In this document: positions 14,137-26,213 of the stretch, piece after piece
Numbering within the stretch: position 1 is the first letter of the stretch
Layout of the letters: every line of letters begins with the position of its first letter
From: Boswellia sacra
Lineage: Eukaryota; Streptophyta; Magnoliopsida; Sapindales; Burseraceae
Length of the DNA: 64,000 nt
Reading direction: 5' to 3'
Assembly (NCBI GenBank): GCA_013180625.2
Contig: SNVD02010473.1
Location: 2,728,001-2,792,000 of the forward strand
The notes under the pieces: model-generated
What the model saw: only the letters and a program-made list of their open reading frames with translations
Told to the model about the DNA's origin: nothing
Databases searched by the model: none
Made by a program: the position numbers and the translations under genes

Positions 14137-14520
14137 GGGGTGGCAATTCGTATTCGCAAGTCGTATTCGTGTCATGTCGAGCTGTGATATGATAAAGATT
14201 GATATGACACGAATAAGACCTGTTTATTATTCGTGTCATGAAGGGTCAACATGTGTCATGAAAAGTCAACACGAATACGACACGATTATTAAAGAGGTAA
14301 TACGATACGACATGCGAACACGAATAATAAACGGGTCATATTTTTATTAAACACGAATATGACCTGTCTACTACGATTATGACACGTTTACACGATTGAC
14401 AAGACCATTTTATAATTATGACACGGTTATAACACGATTACAATTATAACATGATTATTACACGATTATATATTAAAACCTATTTTTAAATAAAAAGGCT
14501 ATAACATAATACACAAAATT
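14137..14520. repeat. Degenerate tandem repeat insertion in LRK10L-A
   Basis: Starts with AGGGGTGGCAATTCG and continues as many short, imperfect iterations of 'cacgaata', 'gacacgatta' and 'ataacacgatt' on both strands. This opening phrase and the ACACGA iterations recur in dispersed repeats of many plant genomes. It replaces sequence that in copy B (about 26857-27070) encodes the end of the ectodomain and the 5' splice site. No coding capacity and no clear terminal repeats, so the class is unresolved. Confidence 0.6.
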
Positions 14521-15831
14521 AAAAAAAAACCTAAATGCCAAGAAATAATACAAACTTTATTTGATTTAGGAAATTAGAAATTAAAGGTGATGTGTCCAAA
14601 AGATTGTTTGACTGGTGTTCATTTTGGCATATAGATGCGTATTCCCAGCTACAGTATATTTAACTTTTAACGAGACTTAGAAATTCGATAACTACGCTTT
14701 CAATCTTCTTTCTGGGCATGTCATTCTTTTCCTCTTACAAAACGATGAAATTTAATCCAACAATACAGCAGTGAATCAAGTCCTTCGTTGTGGAAGAAAA
14801 AGAAATTAGTCTTTTGAGTACCAAATGGAGACTTAATGGTTTCCCCAACCAACCACTATCTAGGCTTCTGTTTCATTCTTAAAAAAGTTATTGGTTTTCT
14901 CTGTTCAGTCGTTTCCTTTTCATATGTTTCCATTTTGTGATTGTAAGACTGTTTGCTGGGTCCTGAAGAACAAGCATGTTGAGTAATTGAGTAAAATAAT
15001 CCATAGTACCATGTCCAAAATGGGAAGAATTAAGTCATGATTAAGAAGCATAAGAAATTCATCCGTTCTCCTAAAAATAGTGGATTTAGAACGGCCAGTA
15101 ATTTAATCTTACCTGCATTAATTTTAACACACATGCATGCTGCTGAAGTCTTGATAATGAAGAACAAAATCATGTTTTGCAAAGAAATGAAGTTAGTACA
15201 TTCGCCTATTTTCATAATCTATCTTATTTAGTGCTTACAAATTGCAGGACATCGTTCTAAGCGGGATGTGGCATTAAAGGCAGGCATAGGTAGTATATAA
15301 TCCTCCATAAATTTCTTTTAATTCTTTCCCTAAAATCTTATGGAAAGTGACTCTCCATTACCAGTTGGATAAGTTTGGTGAACTGGTGATAAAATTCTAT
15401 TATTTCTAAAACGCATGCAATATTGCATTTCTTTGAATACAACAATTTTGAGAGGTCCGGTTGTAATGGTGACAATATCAGTGGTGTACTATTTGCCTAG
15501 GATAAAATATTGTTCGAAGAAGCAAGGACGAAATGATGAAGATATTGAAGCTATTATTAGAAATCATGGATTTCTAGCCCCAAATACGTTACAAATATTC
15601 AGATGTCAAGAAAATGACCAATTCATTCACAGATAAAATAGGGCAAGGAGGATATGGAGTTGTATATAAGGGAAAGCTGCGTGATGGTCGTGTTGTGGCA
15701 GTAAAAATCTTGAGCAAGTGTGAGGACAATGGTGAAGAATTTATGAACGAAGTTGCTTGCGTTAGTAGAACTTCTCATATCAATAAAGTCACTCTTCTGG
15801 GGTTTTGTTATGGGAGAACTAAAAGAGCTCT

Positions 15832-18618
15832 TGTCACACCCTGTGTCCTAAGGGTACAAAATGCGATTCATACAAAACATTTCATGAAAACTATCATCAT
15901 TGTATTATAATTATCATCCAAAAATATATAGTTCCTATTATGTCAACCACAATATCATATTCTGTACAATTGTTAAAAAAAAAAATAATAACAATAACAA
16001 GCACAAAAATGAAAATGTAGCAGCGATCCAGTGGTTGTTTAGAGAACTACATTGTCGTCCTCCAAAAAATCTTCCAAATGTACAGTAGATTAACGTTCAC
16101 CTGAGGAGCACAATAGACTAATGAATATAATACTCAGTAAGCAGTTAGAATTAGAATATAACGATGAACTATGCAGGAATAAATCAAATAAAACATGATA
16201 TGCATCCCTTTCTTATCATATGAACAATCATTTCTTCACCTACAAGTTAGAAGAATAGTGCTCGAGTAATATGAGTCACGCTCCTGCGCATGAGACTTGA
16301 CGCAGTCGGTTTCCAACAATTTTTTTTTTTTTAAAGTTGGTGCTCTTGCGCTATTCAGCTTGCGCAACGGTGCCATATTTCTACTTGAATCAAAATGCAA
16401 CAAACCGAATTGGCGCTCCAGCGCGATACCTCTGTCCAAAACTTTTAAGTCAGTGAATAATTGCGCTCTTGCGCCTTACCCTCTGCGCTCCTGCTTCGAG
16501 TTTCTATCTAGACCATTTATGGCGGCAGAGAGTCACACTCCTACACATTCTATTGGGCGCTTTGGCGCAAACTCTCTGTCTGTACACTGTACTTAAGCCT
16601 CCTTTATTCACCTCACCTCTCACAGCAAGGCTTATCTTATACCACTTAAACACATTTAGCACACAAATTTCAAGGAACTGTCTTGTCATTCTTGGTAGAT
16701 CTTTCCATTTAACATATTCGAAATATGTCATCTGTTACGTATCGCCGTCAATGACATGTATTATTCAATACTCATTTTAAGGAAAATACCATCTGTTATG
16801 TATTACCATCGATGGTATTTTCGGTGGTCATTAGTCACCCGTTACGTATCGCCGTTGGTGACATGTATTTTCATTAATCAATTTAAGAAAATATGTCATC
16901 TGTTACGTATTGTTGTCAATGAATATCCATTGGCCACTAGTCATCTGTTACTTATCGCCGTCGGTGACTCAATACAAATGTGTCTGCACCTAACACAACA
17001 CATGTATGCCTACCATATCACGGAGTAATGAGTCCTAGGTAATAGGCATGAATTCTACTTTCACACACATAGGATTTGATTGTTACATTCAGTCATGCCA
17101 TTACACATCAAAGTCCACATGCTCATGGTCACATTTCAATTCAATTCATATCTCATTCATGGCATTTTTCAATTGAATATGTCTCATATACATGCATAAG
17201 CACATGAAATCAAACATCTCATAATTAAATCATATATCTATTGTGTCCTCAGATGGAGTTTAGCTTACTTACCTGATTAACTTTACCACGAGATCCTGAC
17301 TTCAACCTAGAAACTATCAAAGTCGCCTTAAAGATCAGTAACATATCAACAACCAAAAAAATTTCGTCACTCACTCAACACTACGCACACCGTTGGTTGG
17401 ATAATTGTAGAAAGATGATGTTAGCCCTGATCCTCAACTACATTCATAGAGATCAACTAAACACATATATCACATCCTATAAAATTTATTGGATCAAAAT
17501 GAGATGATGTGTCCCTCGAAGTCCCTTCGTTTTCTCCACATAGGAGTTCTGCCTATAGGCCTCTCAGACTGAGCATTACTATTTTGAAGAATCATATAAA
17601 CTTTAATAATCATCAAATCTTTACAAAAATTTTTGGTCTAATAAAAGACACATATAAAAGTAATCTCACCAAAATCACAACTTTTTAATAAGTTTAGGTC
17701 GGTCAAAAGCAATTTATTTTACTAAGTCTTATCTAAAAGCTGAAAACCTCAGTTTCTCAAACACGATTTTGAAAAATCATAACAATTCCTACTAAACTCC
17801 AAAAATCGTGAAATTTTACAATTTAAAAGGAAACATGTTCAAGATTTTACACACTGGGCTTTCATGAAGGATAAGCCTCTCATATTAAATTTATTCCCCG
17901 TACTCTGTTTAAAAACAGGGGATGTCCAATTTTATTTTAGATGATTCAAAAATTCACCAAAAATCACATATTTCAAATTTTTAGGCGATTCAAAATTTTA
18001 TATAATCCTGAACATGTCTAGTTCATCGTGTAAAAATTTTACAGGCAAAAAGCAACCATAGAATTTCTAGGAATTTTTGGACTAGTAACTACTCAATACA
18101 CAGTCATGCAGAGTCTTAAGCTTAATCATCACCTATAGCATTCCTACATCATCCAACCCATTAAAATCTTGCATAATCTATTTCAATTCATGATTTTCAG
18201 CATGTTTCATGATATGCATAGTATGGAAACAATATAAACCACTTTCTAACACAATATTTTCATAACAATACTTCATGACTATAAGTTAGAAATTAGAGAA
18301 GAACATGGATTCTACCTTGCTTCCTTTTATCTTCCTTAACTTGCTTCAATTTGTTGCAAGTTAAAGAGGGTAAGAGAAAGAGCTGGGGTCTTTTGAAAGT
18401 AAGGAAGGGAAAAATGAGTTCTTTAGATTTCCTACCCCTCACCCCTCTATATATATCTTCCAGCCATTTTTCTAGTTAGGCCTCAAATTTTTCTAAATCT
18501 TTCAATTGTACCCCATAACATTATAAGCATTGCCACAACACTTATAAACACAAGCAATAATTCACATGCATTATGAATATAATAAGGAATAAATTCACTT
18601 ACTAGCTGACGTGTTACG
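15832..18618 (-). mobile_element. Solo LTR of an LTR retrotransposon, inserted in LRK10L-A
   Basis: Flanked by a perfect 5-bp target duplication GCTCT (15827-15831 and 18619-18623). Joining the flanks restores the kinase reading seen in copy B around 28351-28365. On the + strand it runs TGTCACACCC...GTGTTACG, so on the minus strand it is CGTAACAC...GGGTGTGACA, with the first base of the canonical TG changed to C. It has a TATA-like box about 165 bp inside the minus-strand start (about 18449-18457) but no primer-binding site, polypurine tract or gag-pol. It shares phrases with the larger solo LTR at 20470-24318, including TAATCAGGTAAGTA followed by CTGAGGACACAA, and CTGCTTACTGAGT. A solo LTR left by LTR-LTR recombination fits best. 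Confidence 0.85.
16727..16985. repeat. Imperfect tandem repeats inside the solo LTR
   Basis: About five copies of a unit of roughly 50-60 bp, each with a variant of ATCTGTTACGTATCGCCGTC plus a following GTGACATGTATT-like phrase. Copies begin near 16729, 16789, 16836, 16894 and 16942. They are internal subrepeats of the LTR and have no coding meaning. Confidence 0.7.
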
Positions 18619-19599
18619 GCTCTAATATATGAGTTTATGTCTAATGGGTCTCTTGATAAATCTATATATGATCAAGGATCTTCAAACACAAGTCAACAAC
18701 TAGAATGGAAAACATTAAACCAAATTTCTGTTGGTGTTGCTCGAGGACTAGAGTACTTATATCGTGGTTGCAACACTAGGATTGTGCATATTGATATAAA
18801 ACCTCACAACATTCTTTTAGATGATGAGTTTTGTCCAAAAATAGCTGATTTTGGGCTTGCTAAGCTATGTAAAAACAAAGAAAGTATTATCTCAGTGCTG
18901 GATGCAAGAGCGACTATTGGTTATATCGCTCTAGAAATATTTTGTAGGAACTTCGGAGGAGTTTCTCATCCGAAGTTTCTCACAAATCTGATGTTTATGG
19001 CTTTGGTATGATGGTTCTTGAAATTGTTGGCGTAAGAAAGAATATTGCTAGCGGAGTGTCCAAAACCAGCAGTGAAGTGTACTTTCCAGATTGGATTTAC
19101 AAGAAACTTGAACGAGGAGAGTATCTAACAGTTCATGGAACAGTAACCGCGGAGGAAGAAGTGATAGCAAGGAAGATGATTTTAGTGAGTTTGTGATGCA
19201 TACAAACTAATCCATCAGATCGACCATCAATGACAAAGGTTGTTGAAATGCTGGAAGGTAGCTTTGAATCCTTGCAAGTTTCCTTAAAGCCCTTCCTGGA
19301 TTCATCCCCACTAATATCATTTCAACAATCATCCTCGACATCTGCTTCACTTTCATAGAATTTTATTTTTTTATTTTTTTGTATCATTTTGTATTGGAAT
19401 AAGACATTGCTTTGGTTCCAGATTAGTTTAGCTTTAGAGATATTAAGTTGATACAGAGCAGTGATTAATGGTAATCTCTGCTTATGTGTACTTGATTTTT
19501 CTGTCAATTCTATGCTTTAAACATTTCCAGAGCAATTATTATTATAGATGAGAGAAGCAAAAAGCTGAAAATGAACATTGCGGTTCCAGCATACGCAAC

Positions 19600-20130
19600 A
19601 ATTTTTTGAATACGAATTGGAGTCTAATTTTCTTGCAACTTATACTTTGATCTCATTCCAAAATTTAAATGGGGATGGACTTGAAGAGAACGAAACTTTT
19701 TTGCTAAAAAATTTTATTACTATGAAGATGTAAAAGAGCTGTAAATGAACATAAGGTCGTGCCATTAGTATTTCGTACTTTGCTTTAATCATCTATAGAG
19801 TTACTTTCTTGAATAGAAAAAGTAGGGACTCTCGAATTAATCCTTAAATGGAATGAAATCCTTTTTAAGTTCAATAAAAATCTTGACACAAGTTTTTAAG
19901 CATTCATCTCATTTAATCTGATACTTGATATTATAAAGTCATAAAATCATGTTTAAGGGTGCTAACTCATCAACTATTCCTGCTATTGTTTAGATGAGAT
20001 TAATAAATAAAAATTTGTATTGGCATCCACCGCAGCCACTGCCTATGGCTGGTAGCTTTTTCTCTTATTCACACTCTCCCATTCCTCTGCCGAGCCTTCC
20101 TTCCCTAGTTCTGGGTTTGCCAGGCCAACT
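19600..20130. other. Spacer between the two duplication units
   Basis: Follows the LRK10L-A 3' flank, which stays alignable to copy B until about 19600 (29340 in B). It precedes the left edge of the duplicated ABHD17 intron, near 20130. No gene, terminal repeat or RNA gene was recognised. Confidence 0.5.
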
Positions 20131-20469
20131 TATCTTGTTTATCTCACAAGTGCTTTATCCCATTTGATATCCTCATACTCTCAAAAGTCCATGAGTTATA
20201 TAGCTCTCGTCATTACAAATAGTTGTTGGCATAACTATTTCTGTTTCATCTTCAGGGAACTACAGATGAAGTTGTTGATTGTTCCCATGGGAAGCAGCTT
20301 TGGGAATTGGATTAGTGGAGGAGGACATTGCAATCTTGAGCTTTATCCAGAATTCATTAGGCATCTGAAGAAATTTGTACTGTCACTAGGCAAATCAAAA
20401 ATAGAAACTAATGCTACTGAAAGTACAACAGTCGATTTTGACAATCAGGGCAAGCCATCTGAGGGTTGA

Positions 20470-23400
20470 TGTAACACCCTAGTATGTGTAACCACAATTA
20501 CCATGTGTTCAAGCATCTAAATTATTAGTACTTTTGTATAATTGTAAAGGCGATAAAGCAAATTAAAAATTATGATAGGGTGACTCTAAAAGGATTGGAA
20601 AATGGAGCGCTTACATGAAATTTCACCCAATCCTTATCTATATAAATGTGGGAGAACTCTAGAAAATTTCAATTTCTTTCTTGTCTCTACAAAAATGTTT
20701 CCAGCCCTCTCTCTTTCTCTCAATTTTCTTTCTTCACTTGTGGAATTCAAGGAAAATTGAATAAGCTAGAAGGGAATTAAGGTAAATTCATCATCTCCTT
20801 CTTCCTTTAGAGCCTAGCCATGAAATTCTATAAGGAAAATGTTAGATTCTACTATGATTAATCTTGTATTTACGTTATATACATCATGGTACATGTTAGA
20901 AAACATGATATTATATGTGTTATGGTATATTGAAGGAGAAGGGATGATGTTTGGGAAGTAGGAAACATGATTGAGTGAAATTCCTGCAGAGCTTCTTTGC
21001 TGAACAGGGGTGGTTAGTCCAAAAAATCCTATAAATTACAGGTTTACTTTCTGGTTTTGAAATTTTTATATGATAAACTAGACACATCAAAGAGTTTATA
21101 TAATTTTGAAACACTAAAAAATTCTTAGTGTGTGAATTGTAATGAATTTTTAAAGTTCTGGTTTGAAATTGTGAATTCCCCTATTTTAGAACAGGCCATG
21201 GGGAATGAACTCGATTTGAGGGGCCAAATCATTGTAAAAATTCTTGATTTTTAATATGAAAATCCTTGGATATGTTTTCTGTTAGACTATATATTTTCAT
21301 GATTTTTGGAGTTGTGTATGAATTTTTATGAATTTCCAATTCTGGACTTAAAGAATTGTGAATGACAATTTCCAGAACAGAGCATATGGAGGAAATTTCA
21401 TTTGACTGACTTAAACTCCGTAGAAAATCATGATTTTTCAGGTAATGATTCTTATGTGTGTCTACTTTTGGATTGGAAAGTTTGGTAGACATTTGATTAT
21501 TGTAGAATTTTATAAAATTCTTCAAAGTTGCACTATTCAGTTGAGAGGTCTGTAGACAGATTTGCTGTGTGAATGAAATTAAGGATTTTCAAGGGGTATA
21601 TTACCTTATTTTGACTCAATAAAATTCATGGACTATAATATGTATGTCTATTTGAGTTACATGAAGTTTGGTGATGATTGGAAATGAATAACCTCTTATT
21701 ATAATAATCCAACCAATATGTGTGTGTGTGATAGAGTTTAATAAATGATGTTATTGGTTGGTTGAATTGTTGTTAACCTATAAGGGATTTAATAACTTCT
21801 AAATGGACACTGATCAGTGTGTCATGACTATGGCAATGGTTACCAGAGAGGAAGGAGAAGAAGAAGAGATGAACTTTAAACAACTGCTTGTCAAGAAATA
21901 CAGGACAACGAAATTAAGAGGCGAGGCTAATCAGGTAAGTAGCTAGACCCTTCTGAGGACACAACAGATGTTAACTATTAATGAAATGTGTTTAATGATT
22001 GTGATTGTGAATATATGTGAGTTGTGTGGATGGAATGTGTATGGGGCCATGAATACATGGACCTTGATATAGGAAATGATTTGATTGGGGTTTATAGTAA
22101 TTTATGAAATGTGTGATTTCACACACTTTGATGTGTATGTGATCGACTTGTTGGTGTAACTTCTATGTGTGTGAGATATAGAAATGTGAATGTGCCCTCA
22201 TATATGTGAATTTGTTGTGATATGGCTTGAATAATATTGCCAATGAAACGATGTGTGTATATGAAGAATGAAATACATGTCAAACGTTCTAGGATACTAA
22301 TTCCTCATGTGGATGGCATGACAAATGAATGTCTATGAAATACTATGTGTATTAGAGTTCCATGAATATATATGAGTAGAAAATGAATGAGACCAGTTAT
22401 AGATGGACATAGTTGTGCAATGATATGTTTGAAATATACCGAAGAGTAATGGAAGGGTTGACACTGATAAAGAAGTCAATAGGTTTCTATATGTGTAAGA
22501 ATGATGCCAATGCGTGGATTGTGCACATCCATAAGTGTTTATGCAATATGTAAGCTTATTGTATTTATGAATGTATATGTGATTAGTGAGAAGCCTACAT
22601 AGAACCTCAATTATGAAAGTGAACGGCAATATTTTGGTGTGTGAAGGCATGCATGTGTGATGTGTTATGAATTTGAAGTTACATGCCAAGCGCATGGGAA
22701 TATATTGAATGATGAATGTGAAATGTGATACTGTTAAATGCTAGCATTAAAGTGAATGAATTGTGACAAGTTGTGATTGTGTTAGAAGCTTGATAAAGAG
22801 TTTCACTTATGTGACTGAAATGTGAAATGTGATATGTGAGTGAAAGCTTAATATAGAGCTTCACTTATGTGACTGAATATGAAAACTGATATGTGAATGG
22901 CATGCCACAACTTAGGATACTTGGCTCTCATAGCTTGAGGGGAGGTCTGGACCATGTGTTTCTCTAGACGAGATTCGGTAGCATGGGCCCGGTATCACCC
23001 GGATTGTCAGACTAGCCTCGTGCTATTTCAGGTGTAGGCAATTGAATGGATCCATACTGTCTCGTACTCCTATGACTTGAGGGAAGGTCTGGACCATGTA
23101 CTTCTCTAGGTAAGATTCGGTAGCATGGGCCCGATATCACCTGAATTGTCAGACTAGCCTTGATCTGTTTCATGGGTAGGCCTCTGAATGTATCTGTACT
23201 GTTCCGTGTGGCAGGATAGAGTCCAGCAGGACTATATGGCTGTCGCCTTTGGGGTAATGGCGGATTCGTACGATGTGAGAATGTAATAAATTCTCACTGC
23301 GACAATGCCTTGCCTACGGAAGCCGTCAGTAGGTGGCAAAGTGATTAGGGCCTGTATATGGGAACTGACTGTGAAACGAAAAGTCCTACCTTGATTAGAG

Positions 23401-24318
23401 AGCACTGTTCCTAAATATCTGTGACTGTACTGTGGAAGCTTCCAAAATTATGTGAAATGGATATCCATATGAACAATGTAGCTAGCTTGTGGAAACTCAT
23501 GTGTGAATGATTTATGTGTTTATGGGAGCACATGAGGATGTGTTAGATTTGTGGAAAGTTTATTTGTAAATGAGACTTGTGTATATAAATGGGTGTATGT
23601 ATGGATATATGTGATGAGCTTTGACATGAAAAAGCCATGTTTGATTACCCATAGACAGGTATTTATGGAATTAGAAATGTGACTGGATAAGTAAATAATT
23701 GATCTATGAAATATGCCAATGATACAGGGTTGGCACAAGAGCACCATTAAATGGTGCAGGAGTTCATCTTTAACGGACCTATAGAAGTATAGGCAGAGAA
23801 TTGGCATTGCTGTGCCATACCTTCCGCGCTGGAGTGCCACTTGCACTGACTCAAGTAAGAGAGAATAGAGAGTTGGCGCATGCGTGCCTCTCCCTTGGCG
23901 CAGGAGCGCCAAACTGAAATTTGCAACGGATTGAAAATTAGAAACTTGGCGTCGCCGCACCAGTTCCCCTGCGCAGGGTGCGATCTTTGAACAGTGAAAT
24001 CTATTTTCTGACTTTTTTAGTAGGGGCACTGGTGGCTTATATGCCAAGAAATGAACAGTAATTGGTGATTTATGGAATAAGTATTTAATAGTAGTCATAT
24101 TCTGAAATGGTTATCGTCATTAATTGTTTTATTTTGAGTGTTATGCCAATTTTTATAATTCTAGCTGCTTACTGAGTTTCATACTCACTAATCTGTTATG
24201 TACCTTAAGTAATCAATCAGTTAAAGATTATGAGAGGATTTCGGCATAATGACGACTGTGTTCCCTTGGCAAGTTCTTTTCCACTGCATTATTACTATAT
24301 TGGGTGCGGGTTGTGACA
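20470..24318 (+). mobile_element. 3.85-kb solo LTR with perfect target duplication
   Basis: Begins TGTAACACCC and ends GGTTGTGACA, i.e. canonical TG...CA. Perfect 5-bp target duplication GTTGA at 20465-20469 and 24319-24323. Removing the element and one GTTGA restores an uninterrupted match to ABHD17 exon 5. A TATAAAT box at 20641-20647 lies 171 bp inside the start, as expected of an LTR promoter. No gag-pol, primer-binding site or polypurine tract was seen, and its longest open frame (23520-24098, minus) resembles nothing. It belongs to the same family as 15832-18618 but in the opposite orientation. LTRs of this size occur in some Ty3/gypsy lineages; that lineage call is inference. Confidence 0.9.
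22926..23215. repeat. Two-copy tandem repeat of about 148 bp inside the solo LTR
   Basis: Copy 1 (about 22926-23074) and copy 2 (about 23075-23215) share AGGTCTGGACCATGT, GATTCGGTAGCATGGGCCC and TTGTCAGACTAGCCT in the same order and spacing. It is an internal LTR subrepeat at a position similar to the subrepeats in the other solo LTR, but its sequence differs. Confidence 0.75.
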
Positions 24319-25029
24319 GTTGATCTTCAGATACTTCTGAATTCGGTGCTGACCTTCCCAAGGCTTCTAGAAACAGTTTAGATGGTTGACTTGAGAAGTC
24401 TAAGAAATCACAAATAAGCCTAAAAAGTCTCGAATGAGCACTGACGGTGTTGATAGATTTAGGAGAAAAAAGGGCTTAGTGTGGTAAATACTTACACGAA
24501 GAGCATCTTCAATAAGTTATGTGCATCTATTCACTTGAGAACGTAATTTAGCTTTTGCTTTTGCTTTTCTAATGTTGCATCAGTCCAGCATAAATTGCCA
24601 GATTTGAGTGTGATTCTTATCAGAGATGTTCTAATTTTTCTGTATGTACGAGTCAGATTACGCAAAATATTTTGTTTTAGTTTTTCTAAAAAAACAGCAG
24701 CCTCATTCAATAAAAGGAAATTATAAAGATGTAGCGGATTCAGCTTTCATGTTTACCAGTTTTTGTCGTTGAATCTCTAATTGTTTCTTGCTCTTATCAC
24801 CTGTCATTGAGTTTAGTTAATTCAGCATCCATTGTGCTTGAGTTCGTTGTTGGTGGTTGGGCATTCGTTGCAGGGGTTGCCACTGTAAAGTTTATACAGC
24901 AAGGGATGTATTTTTTTGTTTATTGTTCAGAGCTATGAAGATCTCTATTTTTGTTATCTTGCAATTGAAGTGAGAATTATTTACATGTATGGCTGCAAGA
25001 TTTGGAATATTATGGACTTGTAACTATGT

Positions 25030-26120
25030 AACTTCTCTTAGTACATGTTTAGGCTTCATAATGCAACTTAATATGTATTGATATGATGTCGTGTTTAATG
25101 TAATAGGTGGCTCTATATTTATAAACTATTTCTAAAAACTCATCTATATAAGTTCATAGTATTATTGTATGATTTCTATATCAATGATCTTAATTACTAT
25201 TATTAATTTTTGAAATTTACTCCTCTAATCACTACATGCTCTATGAATTTGTATGGTAAGTTTGTTATCAAAAAACTTATAAGAGTAGTATTATTTTAAT
25301 GTTATAATTAAATGATTTAAAGAATTTTAAATGATTAGATCTCACGTTTTATGTAATCATGCATGTGGTAGGTGATGATAAATAATGTGATAGTAATTTA
25401 AAGGTATATCATATAATTTATTATCAAATTACATCATGATGATATGGGATGTAAGATTTGAGATACGAATTAAAGATGTGTTTAAGCACTGTTAACGACT
25501 TGATGGTAACATTCCCAATGCTCTGAGTATCTGGTTATCTGTAACTCGCAGGTCCCTCAAAGTGAAGAAATAGTGTTGCAAGAAAGAGTCCTGAAATATC
25601 ACATGTGAAATCCCCCTCTGGTTCTCTTCGACTCTAGGCGCCGACTTGATAACCGTCCAAGCAAATTCCTGATATAGGCTTAATCAGCGTTAATACAGTC
25701 AAAAAAGTATTGTGTGTCATATAGCTAAAAGCATAATTTAGAAACAAGAAAATGATTACCGATTTTTTTAAAGGAAAATGTGCACGAGTATCTGGCTCAA
25801 ATTGAGTTGTGTTTTAAGTCAGCGCAAAACCAAGGCACGAGGTCAAGTATTCAATTTGTAAACTTCGGAGCAAATTCGTAAGTTGAGACTTTTCAGCAGG
25901 AAATGCTTTAAAATTTAAATCCGATCCAAAACTGCGGTTGACCACTTCGGCAACATCTACAATATTTTTCAATCTTCACAATTTTTTATTGAACGACATC
26001 TATTTTTCTACTGAAAACATGATTCTGAGACATTTCTAATTTCACCTTCGTCTTTGACAAAGTCGAACAATGAAACTACCACGATTGAGAATGTGAAAGG
26101 AAAACCAATGAAGCACCATT
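25030..26120. other. Upstream region of LRK10L-B, homologous to that of copy A
   Basis: 25540-26120 aligns with 12825-13420 (shared AACTCGCAGGTC, CTGAAATAT and CAGCAGGA phrases, and the pyrimidine-rich leader before the start). It therefore probably holds the common promoter. No other gene is seen, and no conserved box could be singled out with confidence. Confidence 0.5.
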
Positions 26121-26213
26121 GCAATGCAAAGTGAACTCCGTCTACCTCTCCCAGTACCTCTGTGTCCATCAAAGGGAATCTCAGGACCTCCATCTGTGCT
26201 CAAGCTGTCAAGC

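Larger units (their letters stand above)
13517..19358 (+). pseudogene. LRK10L receptor kinase copy A, disrupted
   Basis: Remnant of an LRK10L gene closely matching copy B. The signal peptide and GUB_WAK start (13517-13735; CSNPFHC-like and IAYPFWGT) are readable. Lesions by comparison with B: a +1 frameshift near 13735; CAA to TAA at 13791-13793; further indels in the ectodomain; loss of the Cys-rich end of exon 1, replaced by a repeat from about 14137; a solo LTR at 15832-18618 splitting the kinase; a 14-bp tandem duplication near 18965-18985 that shifts the frame after GGVSH; and TGG to TGA at 19194-19196. Kinase motifs remain readable on both sides of the LTR: GQGGYGVVYKG, VAVKIL, then [12 protein letters not shown] and IADFGLAKL. 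It cannot encode a full receptor. Confidence 0.9.
20256..24487 (+). pseudogene. Duplicated last exon of the ABHD17-like gene, broken and split by a solo LTR
   Basis: From about 20130 the sequence matches ABHD17 intron 4 and exon 5 (10535 onward), including the acceptor CTTCAG at 20250-20255. Exons 1-4 are absent. After GGGAA about 28 bp present in the parent (near 10721-10748) are lost, shifting the frame. The conserved [20 protein letters not shown] remains. An LTR element interrupts at 20470, and homology resumes at 24319 through the basic tail to a TAA at 24485-24487, with another indel near 24410. The 3' flank is also duplicated (24488-25030 versus 11074-11620). It is a nonfunctional duplication remnant. 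Confidence 0.92.

Noticed and set aside
23520..24098. 192-codon minus-strand frame
   Set aside because: It lies wholly inside the solo LTR, on the strand opposite to the LTR, and resembles no gag, pol or other family.
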